Shown here one piece after another: positions 6,279-13,263 of a DNA stretch of 17,479 nucleotides; position 1 is the stretch's first letter; the number at the start of each line of letters is the position of its first letter. Origin of the DNA: DATKKX01 sp035542775 (GTDB taxonomy: Bacteria; Planctomycetota; Phycisphaerae; UBA1845; UTPLA1); NCBI GenBank assembly GCA_035542775.1, contig DATKKX010000123.1:1-17479 (forward strand). Reading direction: 5' to 3'. The translations under genes were made by a program, and so were the position numbers. The notes beneath the pieces are model-generated. The model did not search any database, was not told the origin of the DNA, and saw only the letters and a program-made list of their open reading frames with translations.

Positions 6279-7688
6279 ATGTCTCGCGTGCTGGTGGTAG
6301 AAGACGAACGCATTCTGGCCAAGAACCTGGGGGAGAAGCTCACGGCCCACGGTCACGACGTCAATATTGCTTATACCTGTCGGGACGCCCTCTCCATGAA
6401 CGAGGACTTCCTCCCGGACGTCATTGTGCTCGACCTTCGCCTTCCCGACGGTGACGGGCTGGCTTTGCTCCCGCAGTTCCGGACAGTCTCTCCGTCGACC
6501 AACGTCATCGTCGTGACCGCCCACGGCAATGAGCGGATCGCGGTCGATGCCATGAAAGCGGGAGCTTATGAGTACCTGACCAAGCCGATCGACCTGGAAG
6601 AGCTGAAGATCGTGGTTGAGCGGGCGGTGGATCATCGCCAGATGGCCGAGAGCATGTCGTTTCTCCGCGATCGGCAGCAGGAGCACAGCAGCCTCGATCG
6701 GATCGTCGGGCAATCGGAGGCCGTGGCGAGCCTGAAGGAGACCATCCAGCGGCTGACGCGGAGTGAAGCCCTCCGCCTGTGCGATCCCCCCTTGGTGCTG
6801 ATCACCGGAGAGACCGGCACCGGCAAGGATCTCGTGGCCCAGGCGATTCACTATCACGGGCCGCGCAGCAAGAAGCCGTTCATTCACGTCAATTGCACCG
6901 CGATCCCCGCGGCACTGTTCGAGTCCGAGCTGTTCGGCCACATGCGCGGGGCATTCACCAACGCGGCGCAGGCCAAGCGGGGATTGTTTGAGGTGGCGGA
7001 GGGCGGGACGATTTTCCTCGATGAAATCGGCCACCTGAGCCCGGAGATGCAGATGAAGCTGCTGCACGCGATCGAACACCGCGGGATACGTCCGGTCGGC
7101 AGCACGGAGGCGCGGTCGATCAACGTGCACATCATCGCGGCGACCAACCGAGACCTGCAGGATGCCATCGACAAAGGCGAGTTCCGCGAGGACCTGTATC
7201 ATCGACTGCATGTCGTGCTGATCCATCTGCCGCCGCTGCGCGAGAGGCCGGGCGACATTCCGCTGCTCGCGGAACACTTCCTGGCGCTGCATTGCCGCCG
7301 GTTCGGCTCGGCGCCGAGGAGTTTCAGCGAAGACGCCATGAAGGCCATGTGCCGGTACTCCTGGCGGGGCAACATTCGCGAACTCAACCACGCGATCGAG
7401 AGTGCCGTTTTGCAGAGCACTGGCTCGGTCATCCAGGCGAAGGATCTCCCCCTGATCGGGGGGGAGCCTGAGCCGCAGATCAGGGTTTCGATGGTCGGCG
7501 GGCGTCACATCGACCTGGATTTCGAGAACGGATGTCCCAGCCTCGAAGAGGTGGAACAAACCATCCTCCAGGCGGCATATGATCATACCGGGCAGAATCT
7601 GAGTCGGGCCGCCCGCATCCTCGGTATTACCCGCGAAGCGTTGCGTTACCGGCTGAAGCTCAGCAGAAACCCAGAGAACGTGGCGTGA
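6279..7688 (+). CDS. Sigma-54-dependent NtrC-family response regulator
   Basis: 469 residues from ATG 6279, with AGGAG 6 bases upstream. The receiver domain (1-120) has phosphoacceptor D52, T80 and K102. The AAA+ domain has Walker A GETGTGKD (177-184), the sigma-54 contact loop GAFTNA (224-229, consensus GAFTGA), Walker B GGTIFLDEIG (242-251), ATNRDL and REDLYHRL. Sensor II is WRGNIRELNH, followed by a Fis-type helix-turn-helix (NLSRAARILGITREALRYRLKL). It lies 67 bases after the kinase, so the two form a two-component pair. It is the natural candidate to activate the sigma-54 promoter at 4181-4195. The G-to-N change in GAFTGA is a natural variant position, but could alter sigma-54 coupling. 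Confidence 0.93.
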   Translation: MSRVLVVEDERILAKNLGEKLTAHGHDVNIAYTCRDALSMNEDFLPDVIVLDLRLPDGDGLALLPQFRTVSPSTNVIVVTAHGNERIAVDAMKAGAYEYLTKPIDLEELKIVVERAVDHRQMAESMSFLRDRQQEHSSLDRIVGQSEAVASLKETIQRLTRSEALRLCDPPLVLITGETGTGKDLVAQAIHYHGPRSKKPFIHVNCTAIPAALFESELFGHMRGAFTNAAQAKRGLFEVAEGGTIFLDEIGHLSPEMQMKLLHAIEHRGIRPVGSTEARSINVHIIAATNRDLQDAIDKGEFREDLYHRLHVVLIHLPPLRERPGDIPLLAEHFLALHCRRFGSAPRSFSEDAMKAMCRYSWRGNIRELNHAIESAVLQSTGSVIQAKDLPLIGGEPEPQIRVSMVGGRHIDLDFENGCPSLEEVEQTILQAAYDHTGQNLSRAARILGITREALRYRLKLSRNPENVA

Positions 7689-9271
7689 GATCTCCAGCTT
7701 CCATCTCCAAGAGATTGGACAACCGTCGGCTTAGCGGCGCGGGGGGTCGGATCTGGCTGATCGCGCTTGCGGCGGCGGCCATGCCCGATTCGGCAGCAAT
7801 CGCTCAGCCGATGGTGATCATCGCGGACGCGCCTCATCAGGCGGTCATCCGCAGGACCGATCACGGCGGGCTGGGCTTCATCGATCCGCGGGTCCAGCAC
7901 CTGCCCGCCATCGTGGAGATGCACATCGGAACCTTCGCCCCGACGTCACCGCGGTCGGACCGCTTTACCGGCACGTGGCAGAGCGAGGGCGGCTTCCTTC
8001 GATTCGACATCGTGCTCGCCGGACTGATCAATCCCCCGGGGCCGCTCGGCTGGGCGGACACGAATCCGGTGTATAACCCGATGCGGTACGGTCCCAACCC
8101 CCTTTACGGCTTCATCGAGTTTGACGCCGACGTGGACGAAAACACGGGCGGAGAGCTGGATGCTCCGCAGTATCGCTACCAGGGCAACGTGGGCCGGTTC
8201 GGCGGCCTGCCGAGCGATCCCAGATTCGCGGGGCGGGTGGCCCTGGACGGCTCGGCCTTTGACGGCGACATCACGACGCCGCCGTTCGTCGACCGCAGCG
8301 GTGAAGAGTTCCACCTGGCCTTCCTCGGCGAGCTGATCGAGGAGGTCGACGTAGTGCGCGAGAAGTCGGGCGGCACGCGGTCCATCTTCGAGGAAGGGGA
8401 GATCTGGCGGGTCAAGGGGTCGCTGTTTCACCGCGCCCACGGCTATGACGCGTTCACGTTCGGATGTGCCGAGAATCCAGGCATGTACGAGCCGGAGGTC
8501 GTTCTCCAGTTCGAGCACAGCGTGCTCTCCAATACGACCACCGTCTCCCTGGTCTATCCTCTGCACAATTCCGACAGCGCCGCCCTGGAGGAGGACAACA
8601 ATCTGGACATTCAGCCGAATGACGGCTGCGCTTCGAACCAGAACTCCGTTGAAGAAGCGCTCGCGGACCTCACGTTCAGCGCCACCTACACCGACCCCAT
8701 CACGCGGCAGCTTCCGGAGTTTCAGTCGATCGCCGGCTGGGAGTTCAAGGATGCTTCGGACTATCTGGATCCCGCGGCGTGGCGAGTGTTCGGGCTCGTC
8801 GGCACGGCGTATGCGAGCCTGCCGCCGGACGGCGCCCGCTTCATCTGGACGGACGTGTACCCCCGCCCGGTGACAGGCGACTTCGACGGCAACGGCGTGG
8901 CGGATGGGCAGGATGCGGCCCTGTCGAATGCCTTCGTCGCGTCCAACGACGGCGACCCGGCCCATGACCTGGACGGGGTCGTCAACGGCGTCGTGGAGTG
9001 GCGGGACTTCGCCGCGGACTTCTGCGTGTACGACACGGACTACGACGGGTTCGTGGGCGCCGGCAGCTCGATCATCCCGGGGGACATGAATCTCGACGGC
9101 GTCGTGGACTACCGCGACGTGGCCGACTTTGTCCAGGCCCTGCTGGACCCGAACTCGTACGTGCAATCGCACCAGGGAGCCGATCCGCTGCTTCGCGGGG
9201 ACCTGAACCACGACGGGGTCCTGGACGGCAAGGACATCGCGGACTTTATCCAGCTTCTCCTGTCAATGTAG
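7685..9271 (+). CDS. Secreted protein with C-terminal dockerin-like EF-hand repeats
   Basis: 528 residues from GTG 7685. The start overlaps the regulator's stop codon as GTGA, so translation is probably coupled. Residues 1-40 look like a signal peptide (hydrophobic WLIALAAAA, cleavage after AAIA). The middle (40-395) is a beta-rich domain that I do not recognise. The end carries Ca-binding loops of dockerin type I style: GDFDGNGVADGQDAA (398 on), GDMNLDGVVDYRDVADF (466 on) and GDLNHDGVLDGKDIADF (505 on). Such tails are common in planctomycete secreted proteins, where the partner cohesin is usually unknown. Its place in an operon with a two-component system suggests that the system controls a cell-surface function. 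Confidence 0.82.
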   Translation: MRSPASISKRLDNRRLSGAGGRIWLIALAAAAMPDSAAIAQPMVIIADAPHQAVIRRTDHGGLGFIDPRVQHLPAIVEMHIGTFAPTSPRSDRFTGTWQSEGGFLRFDIVLAGLINPPGPLGWADTNPVYNPMRYGPNPLYGFIEFDADVDENTGGELDAPQYRYQGNVGRFGGLPSDPRFAGRVALDGSAFDGDITTPPFVDRSGEEFHLAFLGELIEEVDVVREKSGGTRSIFEEGEIWRVKGSLFHRAHGYDAFTFGCAENPGMYEPEVVLQFEHSVLSNTTTVSLVYPLHNSDSAALEEDNNLDIQPNDGCASNQNSVEEALADLTFSATYTDPITRQLPEFQSIAGWEFKDASDYLDPAAWRVFGLVGTAYASLPPDGARFIWTDVYPRPVTGDFDGNGVADGQDAALSNAFVASNDGDPAHDLDGVVNGVVEWRDFAADFCVYDTDYDGFVGAGSSIIPGDMNLDGVVDYRDVADFVQALLDPNSYVQSHQGADPLLRGDLNHDGVLDGKDIADFIQLLLSM

Positions 9272-9461
9272 CGGACACGGGGCGCGGTGCGGCTTAGTTT
9301 CGACAAGAGTGGATACGTACCGGAGCAACAGCGCCATGATAGTGGGGCGCGCAGTATGCATTATTTGATTGCACTAAGTGTTTACCCGTAGGACAATAAG
9401 TAATTCCTATGATGGATCAAAGGATGTCGAGGGCATGATGACCCGCAAGGAGAGATCCGAC

Positions 9462-10229
9462 ATGAGCGGTGGGGTAGGTCCTTTCCGCGCATTCACGCTC
9501 CTGGAATTGCTCGTGGTCATCAGCATCATCGCCCTTCTCATGTCGATTCTTCTGCCGGCCTTGAGTGGCGGACGACATGCCGCGCAGGACCTCAAGTGCA
9601 AAGCCAATCTGCGGAACGTGAGTCTGCAATTCGTCGATTTTGCCGACGAGAGCGGATCGGGCCATCGCGGCGAGAGCGATCAGCTCGGCTCGAACTTGTT
9701 CCGCATCGAGGATTTCCAGGAGTTGATTTACGGGGTCGACGAGTTCTGGGATGGCCAGGGTGCTGAACGGCTGCCGCTGAACGGCGGGCAGCAGCCCCTG
9801 ATGTGTCCGGCCGGTCCCACGCAACTCGAGCGTCGCGCGGGAATGCCGTGCAGCGCCGGCGCCATCGGCCCGCAGGCGAGCGTGAGCGTAGGCTTCAACA
9901 AGCGATTGGAGACTCGCACGCAAGACATCGGAGGAAGGCCGTTTCCGGCGCCGGCATACTTGAGCAGCAGGATTTTGCAGTACCCGGATATCCCGCTGCT
10001 TTTTGACGTCGATGGCGAGCAAGCCGCGCAGCGCGGCAAAGTGCCTTACTACTCCGCGCCGCCGATCCTGGACGACTCCGGGGTCGACATCTACGAATCC
10101 GGGCAATGGTGGTTCCCGGCATTCCGGCATCGCGGCCGCTTGAACGTCGGTTTTGTCGGGGGACATGTGCTCTCGTCCAGCCACCCCACCACCGAGCCTT
10201 GGTGGAGGTGGAATTATCAGCCCGACTGA
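9462..10229 (+). CDS. Type II pseudopilin-like protein (prepilin N-terminal methylation motif)
   Basis: 255 residues from ATG 9462, with AAGGAG 9 bases upstream, preferred over ATG codons at 9435 and 9438. A short leader ends in FRA, then FTLLELLVVISIIALL: the prepilin peptidase site with Ala rather than Gly at -1, Glu at +5, and a hydrophobic helix (11-33). The C-terminus has HRGRLNVGFVGGHV, the H-X9-DG signature of planctomycete/PVC pseudopilins with Gly in place of Asp. It is probably exported and assembled by a type II secretion or pilus-like system encoded elsewhere. It lies 190 bases downstream of the dockerin gene, so it is likely a separate unit. Confidence 0.85.
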   Translation: MSGGVGPFRAFTLLELLVVISIIALLMSILLPALSGGRHAAQDLKCKANLRNVSLQFVDFADESGSGHRGESDQLGSNLFRIEDFQELIYGVDEFWDGQGAERLPLNGGQQPLMCPAGPTQLERRAGMPCSAGAIGPQASVSVGFNKRLETRTQDIGGRPFPAPAYLSSRILQYPDIPLLFDVDGEQAAQRGKVPYYSAPPILDDSGVDIYESGQWWFPAFRHRGRLNVGFVGGHVLSSSHPTTEPWWRWNYQPD

Positions 10230-10842
10230 TGAGCGGGATCGCCCGTCAAGCACCAGCCCTCCCTGGACTGCCGGTCGGCGTGCGTGAGGTTCGACGTTTC
10301 TACGGCGGCTCATCAGCGGCGACGGGGTCGCACCCTGGCTGCGGCACCGACCGAAGGGGGAAGCTTGATCGATCCGGAGGCGACGCGGCGGCAGTTGCGC
10401 AAATCCAAACCTCTCGAAAAAAGTGCAACCAGCCGCAACCAGGCGCAACTTTTTTTCCAACTCCGACACGCGATCGGCCGTTTCGCCGGCGGGGGACCGG
10501 TTTTGGGCCGGCGGAGGCGGTGGCCCGCGAGCAGGGCGCGTAGCACACCCGGGCGATTCTCTCCAGTAAGGATACCAAACATTCGCCGAAAGTCAAGTGA
10601 ACCGGGAAAATATCGCGAGGCGGACGGTCGCAAGCCGGAATGGAGCCGGGGGATGCAGGGGTGTAGGGATGAGGGGTCTGGCGGGTCGGAGCGGGGTGTG
10701 CGATGATTTGCATCCTTATCAGGTCGCGCGGGCCGATCTCAGGGGTCGCTTGGCCCGCTTCAGTACACCGCGGTCCACCTGCACCATGTAATCCGGGTGG
10801 CAATCGACTATAGCCGATCTGCTCTCTCATCAAATATTAGCT
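10230..10842. other. Gene-poor stretch between the pseudopilin and the repeat region
   Basis: Apart from the terminator-like structure, open frames here are long only because of GC content; they have no recognisable domain or good ribosome binding site. A low-complexity G-rich segment lies at about 10640-10700. Confidence 0.5.
10393..10457 (+). terminator. Rho-independent terminator candidate after the pseudopilin gene
   Basis: AGTTGCGC (10393-10400) pairs with GCGCAACT (10443-10450), followed by a run of eight T (10450-10457). An alternative hairpin pairs AAAAAAGT (10417-10424) with ACTTTTTT (10448-10455). The loop contains repeated GCAACCAG-type units. It is about 160 bases beyond the pseudopilin stop, so it is a distal terminator at best. 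Confidence 0.4.
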
Positions 10843-10902
10843 GACTGTCCCCCGCCCTCAGTCCCCCGCCCTCAAATATGAGGTGACTGTCCCCTGCCCT
10901 CC
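10843..10902. repeat. Three imperfect GTCCCC(C)GCCCTC repeat units
   Basis: GACTGTCCCCCGCCCTCA (10843-10860), GTCCCCCGCCCTCA (10861-10874) and GACTGTCCCCTGCCCTCC (10885-10902) are tandem variants. CCTCA-AATA-TGAGG (10870-10883) sits between them. They directly adjoin repeat copy A and look like debris of RAYT-associated palindromic repeats. Confidence 0.55.
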
Positions 10903-10925
10903 AAAAAGTAGAATGTCCCCCTTTA
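10903..10925 (+). repeat. RAYT-associated repeat, copy A
   Basis: It contains the core AAAAAGTAGAATGTCCCC, shared exactly with copies B (11605-11622, inverted) and C (12344-12361, same orientation), and continues CTTTA as copy C does. It marks the left side of the membrane protein gene. Confidence 0.8.
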
Positions 10926-10939
10926 CACCCCTCTCCTTT

Positions 10940-11542
10940 TCAATGCGCCTGTTTTTTTCGCGCCGCCGTCGCCTCGACGATCAGTACAGTAAGCAACACA
11001 ATGAGGGGCAACATGCTCACGAATGCAGCGACACAGTTCGTCCAGCCCAAGACCAGCGGAGATGGCGGTAGCCTACCCTGGATCATGACGCCGTCGACAC
11101 GCATTTGGTATGCGGGCCCTTGCGCCATGACATAATCGGCCCAGAAGCTGAATGCGAACACCGCTGCCGCAACGCCCATGTAGGCGACAACCACAATCCT
11201 CCCCGAGCGCTGGCCCCTCAGCACCAACCAAGTTCCTGCGACGGCCATGAGTCCCGAGAGACTCAGGCAGAACGTGAGCAGGTCGTATTTTCCCCAGAAC
11301 TGCGCAAGTTGGGCCCTGGCTGTAAAGACCATCTTTGTCGTCGTTCGGGTCTCGGCGCGCAGCGGAACCACCCAATGCATCATTAGGACGAAAGCAAGTA
11401 GACACTCATGGAGGAAAAGCACCCACAGCGCAATCCGCCATAGAGCACTTTGTTTCCCCCCCGCTGCCGGCGCGTATGACAGCACCACGGCAGTCGAGCA
11501 TGGAGTGTCATCGTTGCGTGGTTCACTGTTCGTGGAGTTCAT
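10940..11542 (-). CDS. Small four-helix membrane protein of unknown function
   Basis: 200 residues from ATG 11542; the ribosome binding site is weak (GGTGGG-like). Hydrophobic helices lie at about 36-58, 88-108, 114-134 and 166-190, with a charged loop between the first two and a short basic C-terminus (ARKKQAH). No family is recognised. Base composition is visibly less GC-rich than its neighbours, and the gene sits exactly between repeat copies A and B, which are inverted relative to each other. This suggests acquired or mobilised cargo, although capture by the repeats is only inferred. Confidence 0.65.
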   Translation of the reverse strand: MNSTNSEPRNDDTPCSTAVVLSYAPAAGGKQSALWRIALWVLFLHECLLAFVLMMHWVVPLRAETRTTTKMVFTARAQLAQFWGKYDLLTFCLSLSGLMAVAGTWLVLRGQRSGRIVVVAYMGVAAAVFAFSFWADYVMAQGPAYQMRVDGVMIQGRLPPSPLVLGWTNCVAAFVSMLPLIVLLTVLIVEATAARKKQAH

Positions 11543-11599
11543 CTGCTAGCCCACCACTTAACCAAAGCCAAGATCACGAGAACCCCAATAGCCAGAACG

Positions 11600-11622
11600 A
11601 AAAAGGGGACATTCTACTTTTT
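11600..11622 (-). repeat. RAYT-associated repeat, copy B (inverted)
   Basis: The reverse complement of the A/C core lies at 11605-11622. Read on the minus strand, AAA AAG TAG supplies the last two codons and the stop of the RAYT gene. Confidence 0.8.
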
Positions 11623-12306
11623 CAGGTTCCGCCGTGTCTTGGGCCCCGGCTTTCTCGGTCGGCCGAGAGGATGGAGCGACGACTCCAGGCCCAGCTTGGC
11701 CGCCACACGCTGTTGCCAGGACGCGGCCCCCCACGGCGTGCCGCGGTTCACGCTGCGACGCAGGGATTCCTCCTCCGCCGCCGTCATCGGCCGGTTGACT
11801 TCCCGCACCCACCGCCCGCCCCGATCCACCGGCCCTTCCTCCAGGAAGGCCGGCCCGCCACGCCGCTGACGCCACCAGTGGATGCTCGACCACGCCCACG
11901 ACTCCGCCCGATCCACCAGGCCGGCACGCAGCGCATTTCGCTCCACGTAACGCAGCACCGTCAGCAGGTGCTCGTCCTGCGCGATCGGGAACGCCTTGAA
12001 CCGGCCTTGCCACACGTGCCCGCTGCCGCGGTGGTGCCGATGATACCGCCGCACCTGGGCGGTCAGCAGCCATTGCATGAACCGGCTGAGATCGCCGTCC
12101 GCCCGCGGCCACAGCACCAGGTGAAAGTGATTTGGCATCAGGCAGTAGGCCAGCACGCGCACGCGAACCCGCTCCGCCGCCTCGCCGAGCAGACTCACGA
12201 AGGCCTCGTAGTCTTCCGCAACGCGGAAGACCTTCTCCCGCCCGTTGCCGCGATTGATCACGTGGTAACAGATTCCACCCACCGAAGCTCGTGCCGTCCG
12301 GGGCAT
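11614..12306 (-). CDS. REP-associated tyrosine transposase (RAYT, IS200/IS605-related Y1 family)
   Basis: 230 residues from ATG 12306 (MPRTARASVGGICYHVINRG, the usual start of this family); ATG 12336 is 10 codons earlier and lies inside a hairpin. The HUH metal-binding motif is H60-F-H62 in CLMPNHFHLVLW, and the catalytic tyrosine is probably Y120 in LLTVLRYVERNALRAGLV. GHVWQGRFKAFPI is also typical. RAYTs are single-strand nucleases linked to short palindromic repeats; they usually move the repeats rather than themselves. The gene is bracketed by inverted copies B and C, consistent with that. The C-terminal tail is basic and ends inside copy B. Confidence 0.92.
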   Translation of the reverse strand: MPRTARASVGGICYHVINRGNGREKVFRVAEDYEAFVSLLGEAAERVRVRVLAYCLMPNHFHLVLWPRADGDLSRFMQWLLTAQVRRYHRHHRGSGHVWQGRFKAFPIAQDEHLLTVLRYVERNALRAGLVDRAESWAWSSIHWWRQRRGGPAFLEEGPVDRGGRWVREVNRPMTAAEEESLRRSVNRGTPWGAASWQQRVAAKLGLESSLHPLGRPRKPGPKTRRNLKK

Positions 12307-12311
12307 GTCGC

Positions 12312-12337
12312 CATGTTGCCACCAGAGAGGCAACATG
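12312..12337 (-). promoter_or_regulatory. Hairpin at the RAYT 5' end
   Basis: CATGTTGCC (12312-12320) and GGCAACATG (12329-12337) pair perfectly around 8 bases. It covers the upstream ATG (12336) and lies just before the preferred start, so it could be a transposase recognition hairpin or limit translation. Confidence 0.5.
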
Positions 12338-12343
12338 TCAACG

Positions 12344-12378
12344 AAAAAGTAGAATGTCCCCCTTTATGCCCCTTTATG
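12344..12378 (+). repeat. RAYT-associated repeat, copy C, with tandem tail
   Basis: Core AAAAAGTAGAATGTCCCC at 12344-12361, then two tandem CCCCTTTATG units (12359-12368, 12369-12378). With copy B it encloses the transposase gene as an inverted pair. Confidence 0.8.
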
Positions 12379-12714
12379 TCCCCCCGGCCTTCGCCTTCTT
12401 CCGTGGCCGTCCCACCGCCAATGCTCGGAGCCGACGGCATCATAACCGTACTGCACGTTGACCGTGTGCGACGGCGGGGTGTGCCGCGCGGGCTGAGTGT
12501 CCGCGAAGGGTGGGGGCGGCCGCACGTGGAGGCGGGGCGCCGATCCGGCGAGGGCCTTGGGGGCGTGGCGTAAGTGCTTGTCGTTACGTTGCCTGCGCCT
12601 TCGAGGGGCAGCACGGTCGCCGACGAGGACGGCTCTTTTTTTAAAATTCTTTTGTCCCCCGGGCTCGTTCTGGCGCAAATTACTATGAGAGGACTGACCC
12701 CGGGGAGCGAGTCG
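12379..12714. other. Upstream region of the sigma factor gene
   Basis: No gene is recognised in this stretch. It ends in an isolated AT-rich tract (12635-12654, T7-AAAATTC-T4 pattern) followed by GTCCCCCGGG, in an otherwise GC-rich context. The tract is a plausible promoter or UP-like element for the ECF operon, but no standard -35/-10 is clear. Confidence 0.4.
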
Positions 12715-13263
12715 ATGGAGCGTTCGAGCGAGAGACTTTTCGAGATTCTGGTCCACGAGCACGAGCTGGCCCTGCATGCCTTTGTTCGGTCATGCGTCCA
12801 GCAGGGCACCGCAGCCGACGACATCGTCCAGGAGGTCTTCGTGGCCGCCTGGCGGAATCTGGCGGAATACGACCAGACCTATCCGTTCGCCCGCTGGCTT
12901 CCCGGCATCGCGAAGAACAAGATCCTCGAGTTCCACCGCAACCGGAAGACGCGCCTGCGCCACGTGAGCACGCTCAGCCCAGAGCAAATCGACGTCCTGG
13001 CCGGCGAGTTCGACCGCCTGATCCCCGGCCGCGGCGACGCGGCAGCGGAGACGCTGGCTGCCTTGCGCGACTGTCTGGCGGCGCTGCCGCCCAGAGAACG
13101 ACACCTCATCCACGCTGTTTATCGCGAAAGACAGACTTGCGCCGCGATCGCCGAGCGGCTGGAGGAGACCGCGGAAGGCGTCAAGAAGCGCCTCCAGCGG
13201 ATCCGAGCCCAGCTCCGCGACTGCATTCTCGGCAAGCTTGCAAAGGAGGCCATCCATGTCTGA
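12715..13263 (+). CDS. ECF-type RNA polymerase sigma factor
   Basis: 182 residues from ATG 12715, with GGGGAG 8 bases upstream; the frame is open further upstream but has no ribosome binding site there. Region 2 is ALHAFVRSC...DDIVQEVFVAAWRNLAEYD and FARWLPGIAKNKILEFHRN. Region 4 is CLAALPPRERHLIHAVY and CAAIAERLEETAEGVKKRLQRIRAQLRDC, a helix-turn-helix. The DDIVQEVF motif and linker fit the ECF sub-family common in Rhodopirellula and Verrucomicrobia. The gene end overlaps the next gene by 8 bases, so the downstream membrane protein is probably its regulator. Confidence 0.9.
   Translation: MERSSERLFEILVHEHELALHAFVRSCVQQGTAADDIVQEVFVAAWRNLAEYDQTYPFARWLPGIAKNKILEFHRNRKTRLRHVSTLSPEQIDVLAGEFDRLIPGRGDAAAETLAALRDCLAALPPRERHLIHAVYRERQTCAAIAERLEETAEGVKKRLQRIRAQLRDCILGKLAKEAIHV

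Larger units (their letters stand above)
11600..12366 (-). mobile_element. RAYT unit bounded by inverted repeats B and C
   Basis: The transposase gene and both flanking repeats form a compact 767-base unit. No target-site duplication is evident. Family knowledge says such units are often domesticated; whether this one can move is unknown. Confidence 0.6.

Noticed and set aside
6048..7586. 512-codon open frame on the minus strand
   Set aside because: It is antisense to the response regulator, which has all family motifs; the frame is open because of GC-rich codon use.
7946..9211. 421-codon open frame on the minus strand
   Set aside because: Antisense to the dockerin-type protein; Arg/Val-rich with no domain or signal.
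9417..10469. 350-codon open frame on the minus strand
   Set aside because: Antisense to the pseudopilin gene, whose N-terminal motif is unmistakable.
10300..10833. 177-codon minus-strand frame in the gap after the pseudopilin
   Set aside because: No ribosome binding site or recognisable domain, and it crosses the T-run hairpin region.
11335..12573. 412-codon plus-strand frame across the RAYT gene
   Set aside because: Pro/Arg-rich antisense frame crossing two repeats; the minus-strand RAYT carries the real motifs.
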